This document shows, in pieces, positions 43,557-51,916 of a stretch of 64,000 bases of DNA. The number at the start of each line of letters is the position of its first letter. Position 1 is the first letter of the stretch. Source of the DNA: Congzhengia sp045635085 (GTDB lineage: Bacteria; Bacillota; Clostridia; UBA1381; UBA9506); the NCBI GenBank assembly GCA_045635085.1, contig JAZRBM010000005.1, forward strand, positions 1 to 64,000, in the 5' to 3' direction. Under the pieces are notes generated by a model. It saw only the letters and a list, made by a program, of their open reading frames with translations. It was not told where the DNA came from and made no database searches. The translations under genes were made by a program, and so were the position numbers.

Positions 43557-44396
43557 TTATATCACCTCCGTCTGATGTCTGGTAACATGACAATTTATGT
43601 TAACAGCAACAGGTAATCCAGCAATATGAGTCGGATACTGTTCAATATTTACAGCAAGCGCAGTAGTTCTGCCGCCAAATCCCTGCGGGCCGATACCAAG
43701 GTTGTTTATTTCGTCAAGTAGTTCTTTTTCAAGGTCAGCATAAAAATCATCGCCGTTCGGAATATTTACCGGACGAAGAAGGGCCTTTTTAGCAAGATAA
43801 GCAGCCTTGTCAAAAGTCCCGCCTATACCCACACCTACAACAATAGGAGGGCAAGGGTTAGGTCCGGCTTCTTCGACAGTTTTTATTACAAAATCTTTTA
43901 CGCCCTGCAACCCGTCAGAAGGCCTGAGCATTGCAATTTTACTCATATTCTCGCTGCCAAAACCCTTGGGTGCAACTGTAATTTCGATTTTGTCCCCAGG
44001 AACAATCTCGAAATAAAGCATTGCGGGAGTGTTGTCACCTGTGTTTACTCTGTCAAGCGGATCACGAACCACACTCTTTCTGAGATATCCTTCATCATAT
44101 CCTTGGCGAACACCCTCGTTTACAGCCTCGGTAATATCGCCGCTTACATGAACATCCTGTCCGATTTTTAAAAACACACAAGCAACACCTGTATCCTGAC
44201 AAACAGGCTGATTTTTTTTATCTGCAATTTGATAGTTTTCAATAATACATTCTAATATTTCCTTTGCCTGAGGCCATGTCTCATTAGCATGAAAGTTTGA
44301 AATACATTCCTTCATATCACTGCTTAAATGACAATTTGCCTCAATGCACAATTTTTTCACCACTTCGGCGATAAGCTTTGCATCAATTTCACGCAT
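43557..44396 (-). CDS. Class I fumarase-type hydratase, alpha subunit (probable mesaconase)
   Basis: The 279-residue iron-sulfur subunit. Cluster cysteines are in VCQDTGVACVFL, CPPIVVGVGIGG and NINCHVTRH; PAMLYFEIVPGDKIEI and APKGFGSENMSK are family motifs. The stop runs straight into the beta-subunit start (TAAATG). It follows citF by 14 bp and should belong to the citDEF transcript, which supports a shared pathway. Confidence 0.92.
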   Translation of the reverse strand: MREIDAKLIAEVVKKLCIEANCHLSSDMKECISNFHANETWPQAKEILECIIENYQIADKKNQPVCQDTGVACVFLKIGQDVHVSGDITEAVNEGVRQGYDEGYLRKSVVRDPLDRVNTGDNTPAMLYFEIVPGDKIEITVAPKGFGSENMSKIAMLRPSDGLQGVKDFVIKTVEEAGPNPCPPIVVGVGIGGTFDKAAYLAKKALLRPVNIPNGDDFYADLEKELLDEINNLGIGPQGFGGRTTALAVNIEQYPTHIAGLPVAVNINCHVTRHQTEVI

Positions 44397-44410
44397 ATAA
44401 TTTTCTCCTA

Positions 44411-45823
44411 TTAATTGTCTTGTGGTACATTATAAATTTTATCCAGAATATTACCCTCACGTCCGATAACCTCAGCAACTACCCTGTTACCCTTTGGAGG
44501 TTTTTCAGGTTTACCGGTAATACGTTCGGTCTTTTCTTTAAGTTCTGAAATATCAACAATAGGCAGTCCGGCTTTTAGTAAACATTCTTTCAGTTCTTTA
44601 TTTTTAGGATTAACAGCAATTCCACCTTGTGTAACCAAAACATCAATATCCTTGCCCGGAGTGGAAATGCAAGTTACATGGTCTGTGACGATAGGCATCC
44701 TTGCTCTGAACATAGGTGCAATAATCATGGAGAGCTTTGAGCCTGCTGCCGTGTCACTGTGACCACCCGAACCACCCATAATATAACCATTTGAATCAGT
44801 ATGTACATTCACATTAAAATCTGTATCAATTTCCGTTGCGCCCAAAATAACAACATCAAGGCTGTCCACAACTGCACTACGGCTGCTTGGGGAAGCATAC
44901 TGCATAGCAGAAATTTCCTGATGTCTCGGGTCACTTTTAATGGACTCTACTGCTGTCAGATCAAAGCACTGAACATCCATAAGACTCTGGAAACAACCGG
45001 CCTTGAGCATATCTACCATATAACCGGTGATACCGCCCAATCCAAAACTTCCTTTAATCTCTTTCTCAAGCATTATATCCTTCAAAAAATTTGCCGCAGC
45101 AAGAGATGCTCCGCCCGCTCCGGTCTGGAACGAAAATCCGTCTTTTAAAAGACCCGATGCCTCTATCACCTTAGCAGCATAAGACGCCATAACAAGCCCA
45201 ACCGGGTCACGGGTAATTTTGGTTGTGCCTGAAACAATACCTTTGGGGTCACCGATAGAATCTACCGACACTACATAATCTATATAATCCTCGGAAATTG
45301 ACCAATTCTGCAACGGATAAGAAACCAGATTATCTGTAATAACCACTACTTTTTTTGCATACATTGCATCTGCATAAGCATATCCAAGGCTTCCACAGGC
45401 AGATTTTCCGTATTTACCGGAGCAATTACCCATTGGGTCTGCGGTAGGTGCTGCAATAAATGCCACATCAATAGGAGTTCTGCCTAAAGCTATATCACTC
45501 GGACGACCGCCATGAGTACGGAATTGTACCGGTTTTTCCAAAATACCTTCCGAAAAAGCACGTCCCAGACCTGCTGCAATATAGTCCGCTGCGACACCGG
45601 TAACTACCTTATTTTCAATATGTGTAAGCAAGGGTTTATGTACATCAAACAAAGAACTTGCATTAACTGTAATATCTTTTATGCCAAGACTTGCAATTTC
45701 ATCCATTACCATATTGAGCACATAATCACCGTTGCGGAGATGATGGTGGAATGAAACTGTCATACCGTCTTTTAGTTCTGATAAGACAATTGCCTCACGA
45801 ATAGATTTTACCAACTTATTCAT
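44411..45823 (-). CDS. citF: Citrate/citramalate lyase alpha subunit
   Basis: The CoA-transferase-type subunit (470 residues) that swaps acetyl for citryl or citramalyl on the carrier protein. SFHHHLRNGDYVLNMVMDE, THGGRPSDIALGRTPIDVAF and NVHTDSNGYIMGGSGGHSDT match CitF. It overlaps the citE stop by eight bases. In a cluster that makes citramalate, the natural substrate is probably citramalate rather than citrate, as in Clostridium tetanomorphum; sequence alone does not decide this. Confidence 0.95.
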   Translation of the reverse strand: MNKLVKSIREAIVLSELKDGMTVSFHHHLRNGDYVLNMVMDEIASLGIKDITVNASSLFDVHKPLLTHIENKVVTGVAADYIAAGLGRAFSEGILEKPVQFRTHGGRPSDIALGRTPIDVAFIAAPTADPMGNCSGKYGKSACGSLGYAYADAMYAKKVVVITDNLVSYPLQNWSISEDYIDYVVSVDSIGDPKGIVSGTTKITRDPVGLVMASYAAKVIEASGLLKDGFSFQTGAGGASLAAANFLKDIMLEKEIKGSFGLGGITGYMVDMLKAGCFQSLMDVQCFDLTAVESIKSDPRHQEISAMQYASPSSRSAVVDSLDVVILGATEIDTDFNVNVHTDSNGYIMGGSGGHSDTAAGSKLSMIIAPMFRARMPIVTDHVTCISTPGKDIDVLVTQGGIAVNPKNKELKECLLKAGLPIVDISELKEKTERITGKPEKPPKGNRVVAEVIGREGNILDKIYNVPQDN

Positions 45824-46700
45824 TGCTATTCCCCCTGTCTATCCCTAATGCTTCTGCCATAGAAATTGTTCTTTCTGCCCTTGCAACAATAGGAGCATCG
45901 ATCATTTTTCCATGTAGAGCAATAGCGCCTTTCCCCTGCTCTTCGGCAAGACGTATAGCGTACATAACCTCATATGCATAGTCTATGTCCGCCCTTGTAG
46001 GACTGAATACTTCATTGATTACGTCCACATGCCGTGGTGAAATGGATGCTTTTCCCGTAAAGCCCAGACTTTTTGCAAGATTAGCATCAATCACGATACC
46101 TTCGTCATCATTTACATCAGTAAATGGTGTATCATAAACATCAATACCTGCAGCACGTGCAGCTACAACAAGACGGGTTCTGGCATATTCAATTTCTCTG
46201 CCTTCTTTGGTACGCTTACACTGGAGATCAGCGGTTAAATCCTCAGCACCTAAAAACAGCGCCTTAACACGTTTTGAGCAAAAAGCAATTGCATAAGCAT
46301 TTTCAACACCCAATGCAGTCTCTATAAGAGGCATCAACCCAACCGTACCATGACTTAGTCCCGACTTATTTTCAACTTCGGTCATATACTCATCTGCAAC
46401 AAGTGCATCCTTTGGAACCCCTGTTTTAGGAAGCAAAATAAGGTCAGGTTTTTCAGGAAGTATAGCATCTATATCCGCTTTCCAGTAATCAGTATCAACA
46501 GAATTTATACGAACAATAACCTCACATCCTTTTAAATCCATATAACGCATGGTGTTACGCACCAGAATTCTGGCTGCGTCCTTTTCTGCAGGAGATACCG
46601 CATCCTCCAAATCAAAGATTACTGCGTCGGCTCCAAGACAATTTGCGTTTATAAGCATATTAGGGTTATTACCCGGCAAAAACAACATACTGCGGCGCAT
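45816..46700 (-). CDS. citE: Citrate/citramalate lyase beta subunit
   Basis: The lyase subunit (294 residues) that cleaves the acyl-carrier thioester. MRRSMLFLPGNNPNML, DAVIFDLEDAVSPAEKDAAR and RINSVDTDYW form the Mg2+ and substrate sites; ALFLGAEDLTADLQ follows. The start is the ATG seven bases after AAGGAGG, sharing its A with the citD stop. Order citD-citE-citF is standard. Confidence 0.96.
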   Translation of the reverse strand: MRRSMLFLPGNNPNMLINANCLGADAVIFDLEDAVSPAEKDAARILVRNTMRYMDLKGCEVIVRINSVDTDYWKADIDAILPEKPDLILLPKTGVPKDALVADEYMTEVENKSGLSHGTVGLMPLIETALGVENAYAIAFCSKRVKALFLGAEDLTADLQCKRTKEGREIEYARTRLVVAARAAGIDVYDTPFTDVNDDEGIVIDANLAKSLGFTGKASISPRHVDVINEVFSPTRADIDYAYEVMYAIRLAEEQGKGAIALHGKMIDAPIVARAERTISMAEALGIDRGNSNE

Positions 46701-46969
46701 TAGTTTTCCTCCTTTCCACGGAGAACGGCTGTCTCTACTCTGGCACGGATTACACATTCAAGTGCTCCCCTGTCTATTACGCGAACATCAGCGTTTTCTA
46801 TACCATGTTCTTCTAATACCTCTCTTATTACGGTTTGAATTTTTTCTCCAAACTGTTTCTGAACAACAGACTCAAGCTGAATACTCAAACCATCTTGCGA
46901 CGGCTCAATCTCTACATAGGCATCACTGGATTCCATAGTTCCCGCTGATGCATATTTGGATATATCCAC
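46700..46969 (-). CDS. citD: Citrate/citramalate lyase acyl carrier protein
   Basis: The 89-residue gamma subunit, which carries the triphosphoribosyl-dephospho-CoA group. AGTMESSDAYVEIEP has the Ser that takes the prosthetic group, as in CitD. The start is a GTG ten bases after AAGGAG. It heads the citDEF-fumarase operon; the genes that make and attach its prosthetic group are on the divergent side. Confidence 0.94.
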   Translation of the reverse strand: MDISKYASAGTMESSDAYVEIEPSQDGLSIQLESVVQKQFGEKIQTVIREVLEEHGIENADVRVIDRGALECVIRARVETAVLRGKEEN

Positions 46970-47028
46970 TTTACTGCAACTCCTTTCGTATCCTTTATAA
47001 ATAAAAAGTTATAGTTCAATTTATCAAT

Positions 47029-47057
47029 ATTATATAATACAATTTAAAAAAAATCAA
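47029..47057 (-). promoter_or_regulatory. citD operon promoter
   Basis: TTGATT, 17 bp, TATAAT on the minus strand. The AT-rich palindrome around the -10 resembles, but does not match, the gntR-site palindrome. Confidence 0.65.
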
Positions 47058-47073
47058 TTATTTTTCTTTTTTC

Positions 47074-47103
47074 TTTACATTTTTGGCAGTTATGCGTTAT
47101 AAT
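47074..47103 (+). promoter_or_regulatory. citC operon promoter
   Basis: TTTACA, 18 bp, TATAAT. It overlaps the start of the longest citC frame, which supports the later start codon. Only 17 bp separate it from the divergent citD -35. Confidence 0.7.
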
Positions 47104-47136
47104 GTTATTAATGAATTGTATGAAAAAGGAAAGAAC

Positions 47137-48123
47137 ATGTATATTGAAACATTATCCAGCTTTAACGAAACAAAATTGAATATATGGAAAAATTTTTTGA
47201 AAAGAGCCTCACTTGAGCCGGACGAATCTGTCAGTCAGACAGTTCTTCTTTGGGACGGAGATACTCTTGTTGCCACAGGTTCGCGTACAGGAAATCTTCT
47301 TAAATGCATCGCTGTCGATTCCAAAAGACAAGGAGAAGGTCTTGCTGCAACACTTATTACTGCCTTACGACAGGAGGCATTTAAAGAAGGATTAAGCCAC
47401 CTTTTTCTATATACCAAGCCTGAAAACAAAGATATGTTTTCTTCTTTGTTCTTTTATCCGGTAGCTGAGACAGACAAAGTTTTGCTTATGGAAAACCGCA
47501 AGGACGGCATAAGGAATTTTTTAAATACACTTCCTGTAAAACAGGCTTTCGGCACCGTGGGTGCTGCTATTATGAATTGCAACCCCTTTACTTTGGGACA
47601 TCGTTATCTGATTGAGACGGCTGCTAAGGAATGTAATCATCTTTATGTATTTGTTGTTTCTGAAGACAAAAGCCTCTTTTCGGCAGAAGACCGGTTGAAA
47701 ATGGTACAATCAGGCACCGCTGATATTTCAAATGTAACCGTCCTTACAACAGGACCATACCTTATTTCATCAGCGACTTTTCCTACCTACTTTCTTAAAG
47801 AGCGCGAAAATGCTACACAAGTCAAGTGCCTTTTAGATATCGAAATATTCATAAAGTACTATGCTCCAAAATTTAATATAACCACCCGTTATGTAGGAAC
47901 CGAGCCTTTTTCGCCAACGACAGAGCAATATAATACAGAGTTAAAGAAAATTTTACCCGCACACGGCATTAAGGTTAAAGAGCTTCCAAGACTTGAAATA
48001 TCTGACACTCCGGTAAGCGCAAGCCAGGTAAGAATTTTGATCGACAGCGGAAACATACAAGATGTTAAATCATTGCTACCCGATACAACATATGAATTTT
48101 TACTCAATAAAGGTCTAATATAA
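47137..48123 (+). CDS. citC: [Citrate (pro-3S)-lyase] ligase
   Basis: Acetylates the thiol of the lyase carrier protein, using ATP and acetate, to activate it. The 328 residues have an N-terminal GNAT-like domain (KCIAVDSKRQGEGLAATLI near residue 60) and a nucleotidyltransferase domain (AIMNCNPFTLGHRYLIE, then SEDKSLFSAEDRLKMV). The start follows AAAGGAA by five bases. It heads the divergent maturation operon. Confidence 0.93.
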   Translation: MYIETLSSFNETKLNIWKNFLKRASLEPDESVSQTVLLWDGDTLVATGSRTGNLLKCIAVDSKRQGEGLAATLITALRQEAFKEGLSHLFLYTKPENKDMFSSLFFYPVAETDKVLLMENRKDGIRNFLNTLPVKQAFGTVGAAIMNCNPFTLGHRYLIETAAKECNHLYVFVVSEDKSLFSAEDRLKMVQSGTADISNVTVLTTGPYLISSATFPTYFLKERENATQVKCLLDIEIFIKYYAPKFNITTRYVGTEPFSPTTEQYNTELKKILPAHGIKVKELPRLEISDTPVSASQVRILIDSGNIQDVKSLLPDTTYEFLLNKGLI

Positions 48124-48141
48124 TTTAGGAGGAACTAAAAT

Positions 48142-49077
48142 ATGCAGGAACGTCAAAAAAATCATATTTTAAGCAGTTATTTTGCACCAAGAGGTCACCA
48201 GCGTATGTATGCCCTTGGTATGCAACTCGCGCAGCTATACCTTTCTCCATTTGATAAACTCATCGGCATCGTAGGCGACGCTGGTTCCGGCAAAAGCGCA
48301 CTGCTTAGAGGAATGTTCCCCGGACTCGAACTTACTAACGATGATGACGGAGTTTATGTACGCCCTCTTCCTCTTTTAGAGCAGGACAACGGATATTTTT
48401 CTCCACACACCTATCACCTTGATATACGCTTTGAAAACGGTTTTACGCAAATGAGTGTTCTGGCCGATGCTATTACTAAGGCTTTGCACAACGGAAAACG
48501 TGTTATTGTAGAACATTTTGACCTTATATATCCTTTGCTTGGCTTTAATGCTAATCTTATCATAGGGGTTGGAGAACAGGTATTATTAGCAAGACCGAAT
48601 CTTTTTGGTCCTGAACCACAAGAAATACGCGACAAAGTATATGAATCCCTTTCGTACCGTCTTATGGCGCATACAGCAGAGGACTTATGCGAGCTTTGTA
48701 TGTCCGAATATGAAATGGAGCGTTGCGGTCACGACGATATAAAACACGGTTTCGTTATTACATTTCCCGAAACAAAACCTGAGTTTGATATTCTCGAAAT
48801 TGAAAAGCAGGTTAATGATATAATTGCAAAAAATCTTCCGGTTGATTATGTGGACAATAACCATATATCCATCGGCGGTCGTCAACATTTTTGTACCGGA
48901 CCGCGAATACATGTAAGTCATACCGGACAGATTGAGAACTTCCATTTGCTTAATCATTTTATATATGACCGTTTTAATCGTCGCTATTTGTTAGTTGGTT
49001 GTGTCGGAAAGGATGCTGAAATCAACCTTCAAAAATTAGATGCACAGCAGAAAAAACAATCAGATCTTATTATGTAG
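48142..49077 (+). CDS. P-loop protein with AlaX-like (tRNA_SAD) C-terminus, function unknown
   Basis: A 311-residue protein. The N-terminal part has a Walker A loop GIVGDAGSGKSALLRG near residue 48 and a possible Walker B (VIVEHFDLIYP near 125). The C-terminal third resembles the second additional domain of alanyl-tRNA synthetase: IEKQVNDIIAKNLPVDY, then HISIGGRQHFCTGPRIH and VSHTGQIENFHLL, compared with the AlaX pattern CGGTHVxxTGEI. The zinc-type spacing is altered (C-x5-H). It sits 18 bp after citC and just before citXG. I know of no assigned reaction; a role in loading or regulating the lyase or its cofactor is inferred from context only. Confidence 0.75.
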   Translation: MQERQKNHILSSYFAPRGHQRMYALGMQLAQLYLSPFDKLIGIVGDAGSGKSALLRGMFPGLELTNDDDGVYVRPLPLLEQDNGYFSPHTYHLDIRFENGFTQMSVLADAITKALHNGKRVIVEHFDLIYPLLGFNANLIIGVGEQVLLARPNLFGPEPQEIRDKVYESLSYRLMAHTAEDLCELCMSEYEMERCGHDDIKHGFVITFPETKPEFDILEIEKQVNDIIAKNLPVDYVDNNHISIGGRQHFCTGPRIHVSHTGQIENFHLLNHFIYDRFNRRYLLVGCVGKDAEINLQKLDAQQKKQSDLIM

Positions 49078-49096
49078 TTATACCAGGGGGATAAAA

Positions 49097-50419
49097 ATGA
49101 CAGAAGTCACCTTGAGCCAGATGCTTGATGCTCGTGATGAACGCGTAAAAAAACAAAAAAATATACTAAGCCGCTTTAAGCACCCTCTTATCAGTTTTAC
49201 AATGAATATAGCAGGTCCTATAAAAACATCGCCATTGATTGAGCGTTCATTTTTTGAAGGTGTTAAACTTTTAAAAAAAAGCTTGCCGCAGGGCAGCATA
49301 ATTTATCAAGACATAGACATCAAGTATACGGGTTTTGAGGCGATGTTTTCTGTAAACTACGAAGTGTCAAATCTTAAAGATATCTGCTCTTCTATTGAGG
49401 AAAGCTTAACTATCGGAAGACTTTTTGATATGGATGTAATAAATGCAGACGGAAAAAAACTCGAAAGAAAAAAACCTCGCAATTGCATCGTTTGCGGAGC
49501 TCCTGGAAGGGTTTGTGCCGCAGGCAGAGTCCATCCGGTTGATAAAATTCAGGCGGTCTCAAGAGAGCTAATGGAAAACTACTTCTTTCACCTTGACAAA
49601 GAATGTTGTTCTGTCCTTGCGGTAAAAAGTCTTTTAGACGAAGTGTATACCACCCCAAAGCCCGGACTTGTGGATTGTCGCAACAACGGAAGCCATACCG
49701 ATATGGATATCAATACCTTTGAAAAAAGCGCTCATGCACTTAAACCTTATTTTGATGAGTGCTTTTCTATCGGCAAAAATACTAAAAACCTTTCTCATAG
49801 TGAGACATTTTCTCTTTTGCGCAATGCCGGTATTTTGGCAGAAAAAACTATGTATAATGCCACCAACGGAATAAACACTCACAAAGGCATAATTTACTCT
49901 ATGGGTATACTCTGCGCAAGCATTGGAAGGCTATGGACACCAGAAAATCCGTTCGGGTGTGTTTCGGACATTTGTTTGGAAAGCGCACGCATCGTAAAAG
50001 AAGCCGTACAAAAGGATTTTAAACAAATAGACATGACAACCGCCGGAGGAAGGCTTTATTTAAAATACGGTATCAGCGGAATTCGCGGAGAAGTTGCCTC
50101 GGGGTTTGAATCAGTTTTAAAGATTGGACTTCCGTGTTATAAAAAGCTTAAGAATAAAAATTTCAACTCAAATGATGCAGGTGCCATTACATTGCTTTAT
50201 CTGATTTCAAATGTTAAGGATACAAACCTTTACCATCGCGGAGGAATCAAAGCAACTGAAGATGCCGTCAAAACTATAAAAAAATTGTTAACAGACTTTC
50301 CCGAACCTGCAAAAACGCAAATCGAAACATTAGACGATGCTTTTATCAAACAAAATCTGTCCCCTGGCGGGTGTGCAGACCTTCTTGCGATTACATATTT
50401 TTTATATAGTCTTGAGTAA
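49097..50419 (+). CDS. Fused CitX-CitG: holo-CitD synthase and triphosphoribosyl-dephospho-CoA synthase
   Basis: Makes the lyase prosthetic group precursor from dephospho-CoA and ATP (CitG) and transfers it to CitD (CitX). The CitX part is about residues 1-165 (MLDARDERVKKQK, then the NCIVCGAPGRVCAAGRVH segment); the CitG part is about 170-440 (LLDEVYTTPKPGLVDCRNNGSH, NAGILAEKTMYNATNGINTHKG, SPGGCADLLAITYFL). The ATG follows GGGGG by six bases. CitXG fusions are known in other bacteria. It completes the maturation operon. Confidence 0.92.
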   Translation: MTEVTLSQMLDARDERVKKQKNILSRFKHPLISFTMNIAGPIKTSPLIERSFFEGVKLLKKSLPQGSIIYQDIDIKYTGFEAMFSVNYEVSNLKDICSSIEESLTIGRLFDMDVINADGKKLERKKPRNCIVCGAPGRVCAAGRVHPVDKIQAVSRELMENYFFHLDKECCSVLAVKSLLDEVYTTPKPGLVDCRNNGSHTDMDINTFEKSAHALKPYFDECFSIGKNTKNLSHSETFSLLRNAGILAEKTMYNATNGINTHKGIIYSMGILCASIGRLWTPENPFGCVSDICLESARIVKEAVQKDFKQIDMTTAGGRLYLKYGISGIRGEVASGFESVLKIGLPCYKKLKNKNFNSNDAGAITLLYLISNVKDTNLYHRGGIKATEDAVKTIKKLLTDFPEPAKTQIETLDDAFIKQNLSPGGCADLLAITYFLYSLE

Positions 50420-50420
50420 T

Positions 50421-50454
50421 AAAAATAAGGCCATCAATTGATGGTCTTATTTTT
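50421..50454. terminator. Terminator between citXG and the Cys-rich gene
   Basis: A 34-nt near-perfect palindrome (AAAAATAAGGCCATCA / TGATGGTCTTATTTTT) with T-runs in both directions, between converging genes. Confidence 0.88.
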
Positions 50455-50721
50455 CTATTTAGTTTGACTTTTCTTAGCTACTTCGGAAATCTCAGAAATT
50501 TTTGATATTATATACGAATATCCGTTTTCACTGTGGGGAATAAGACAGTTCGAGCAGTCCTTTATCCCCTGCTCTATGTAAACAAAGTTTCCGCCGCATT
50601 TATCGCCCAAGGCATAAAGAGGGCAATAACAAAATAGACAGTTAAAATTTTCGCTTTCTGTTTTGTGACAAGGGAAATATTTACATTCGTTATTTTTAAA
50701 ATAACCAAAACCATTTTTCAC
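50455..50721 (-). CDS. Cysteine-rich small domain protein
   Basis: An 88-residue protein with seven closely spaced cysteines: ECKYFPCHK, NCLFCYCPLY, KCGGNF and DCSNCLIPH. This is the pattern of the cysteine-rich small domain family (PF04071, also called zf-like), often found near cobalamin genes. It probably binds a metal or an Fe-S cluster. The start is a GTG eight bases after GAGGAG. It lies beside the B12-dependent glutamate mutase cluster, which may or may not be meaningful. Confidence 0.8.
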   Translation of the reverse strand: MKNGFGYFKNNECKYFPCHKTESENFNCLFCYCPLYALGDKCGGNFVYIEQGIKDCSNCLIPHSENGYSYIISKISEISEVAKKSQTK

Positions 50722-51070
50722 AATAAAAACTCCTCTGAAACAATATAGCCATACAAACTTATTCTAACATATAATTCGATAAATAACAATCCTTTTTCTA
50801 CAATTGATTGCTTTTTTCGTATGGAATATCTGCTCTACATTACACTTTTGACATTTGAATAGGAAAAATCGTATACAAAAGAAATATAATTCTTTCATAT
50901 ATGCTATCAAAGCCTTATAATCTTGCGTCTTTGATGTGAATGAGCGGTAGTAAATGACTGCCAATGGCAACAAAAGCCGACCACCGCACCGCCCGCAGAC
51001 GGGCCGTTCTTTTCTTCTATGCAAAAAGACGTGTTGCACCATTTTAGGTATTACTCGTCTTTTATTATAT
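50722..51070. other. Gap with a GC-rich patch, no convincing gene
   Basis: A minus-strand frame of 92 codons is open here, but its composition (many Arg/Cys at the start, Phe/Tyr later), lack of a ribosome site and lack of any family I know make it doubtful. A patch around the middle (ACCGCACCGCCCGCAGACGG) is far richer in G+C than its surroundings and can form a CCCG/CGGG hairpin. It may be a relic of transferred DNA. Confidence 0.35.
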
Positions 51071-51904
51071 TTACAATATATTTAATTTTTCTAACAACGA
51101 TTTTGTATTTAATTCAAAATTTATGCCGTAGTGACGCGATGTCGATGTGGCTTTCGTTAATTCTATGCACTCTGCTACAAATTCTGCCGCTATATTTGCC
51201 GCAGAAACAAGTGAGTTTTCAAGCATCAAAGCCGACATAAAGCTACTTGCAAAAACATCTCCAGTTCCGCTATATACCGCTCTTTGTTTTTCGTTTTCTA
51301 TGTATGTAACTTTTCCATTTTCATAAATTGCTGTAGAGACTTTATCTTCTCTTGAGTTTATTCCAGTAATTATTATTGAAGATGAGCAAATTTTTTTAAG
51401 CTCTTCTATTAACAAATCAATATACTCTTTTGTATGCTCTTTTCTATACTCAACACCTGTTAGCAGGCAACTTTCTGTAACATTTGGCACGATGATATCT
51501 GCTTTTTTTACAAGTTTTTTCATTTCATTGCAGTATTCAGGCAAAAAACCGTCATAAAGCATTCCATCATCACCCATAACAGGGTCGACAAGCTTGATTT
51601 TAACATCAAACATATCCATAACCCTGCTCACACATTCTATCTGCTCTATTGAACCTAAATACCCTGAATATATCCCGTCAAAATCTAGTCCTAGTTTTTT
51701 CCAATGTTCTGCCGACGGCAAGATATTATCTGTCAGATCACAAAAAGTATAATCTTTAAATCCTGTGTGTGCAGACAAAACCGCAGTCGGAACAGCGCAG
51801 GTTTCAATTCCTGCTGCACCCAGTATTGAAATTGCAACAGTAAGTGAGCACTTGCCAAAGCTCGATATATCATTAATTGCTATTACTCTTTTTTGTTTTT
51901 GCAA
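51071..51904 (-). CDS. Pyridoxal/pyridoxamine kinase
   Basis: Phosphorylates B6 vitamers in the salvage route to PLP. The 277-residue ribokinase-fold protein has INDISSFGKCSLTVAISILGAAG at the start, GYLGSIEQI, VDPVMGDDGMLYDGF and the anion-hole motif GTGDVFASSF. It resembles PdxY/PdxK more than ThiD. The start is a TTG five bases after GAGGGTG. PLP is needed by the transaminase in this window, but there is no direct link. Confidence 0.88.
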   Translation of the reverse strand: MQKQKRVIAINDISSFGKCSLTVAISILGAAGIETCAVPTAVLSAHTGFKDYTFCDLTDNILPSAEHWKKLGLDFDGIYSGYLGSIEQIECVSRVMDMFDVKIKLVDPVMGDDGMLYDGFLPEYCNEMKKLVKKADIIVPNVTESCLLTGVEYRKEHTKEYIDLLIEELKKICSSSIIITGINSREDKVSTAIYENGKVTYIENEKQRAVYSGTGDVFASSFMSALMLENSLVSAANIAAEFVAECIELTKATSTSRHYGINFELNTKSLLEKLNIL

Positions 51905-51916
51905 AATTACACCCTC

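Noticed and set aside
50764..51042. 92-codon frame as a gene
   Set aside because: No ribosome site, odd composition and no recognisable family; left as an unassigned gap.
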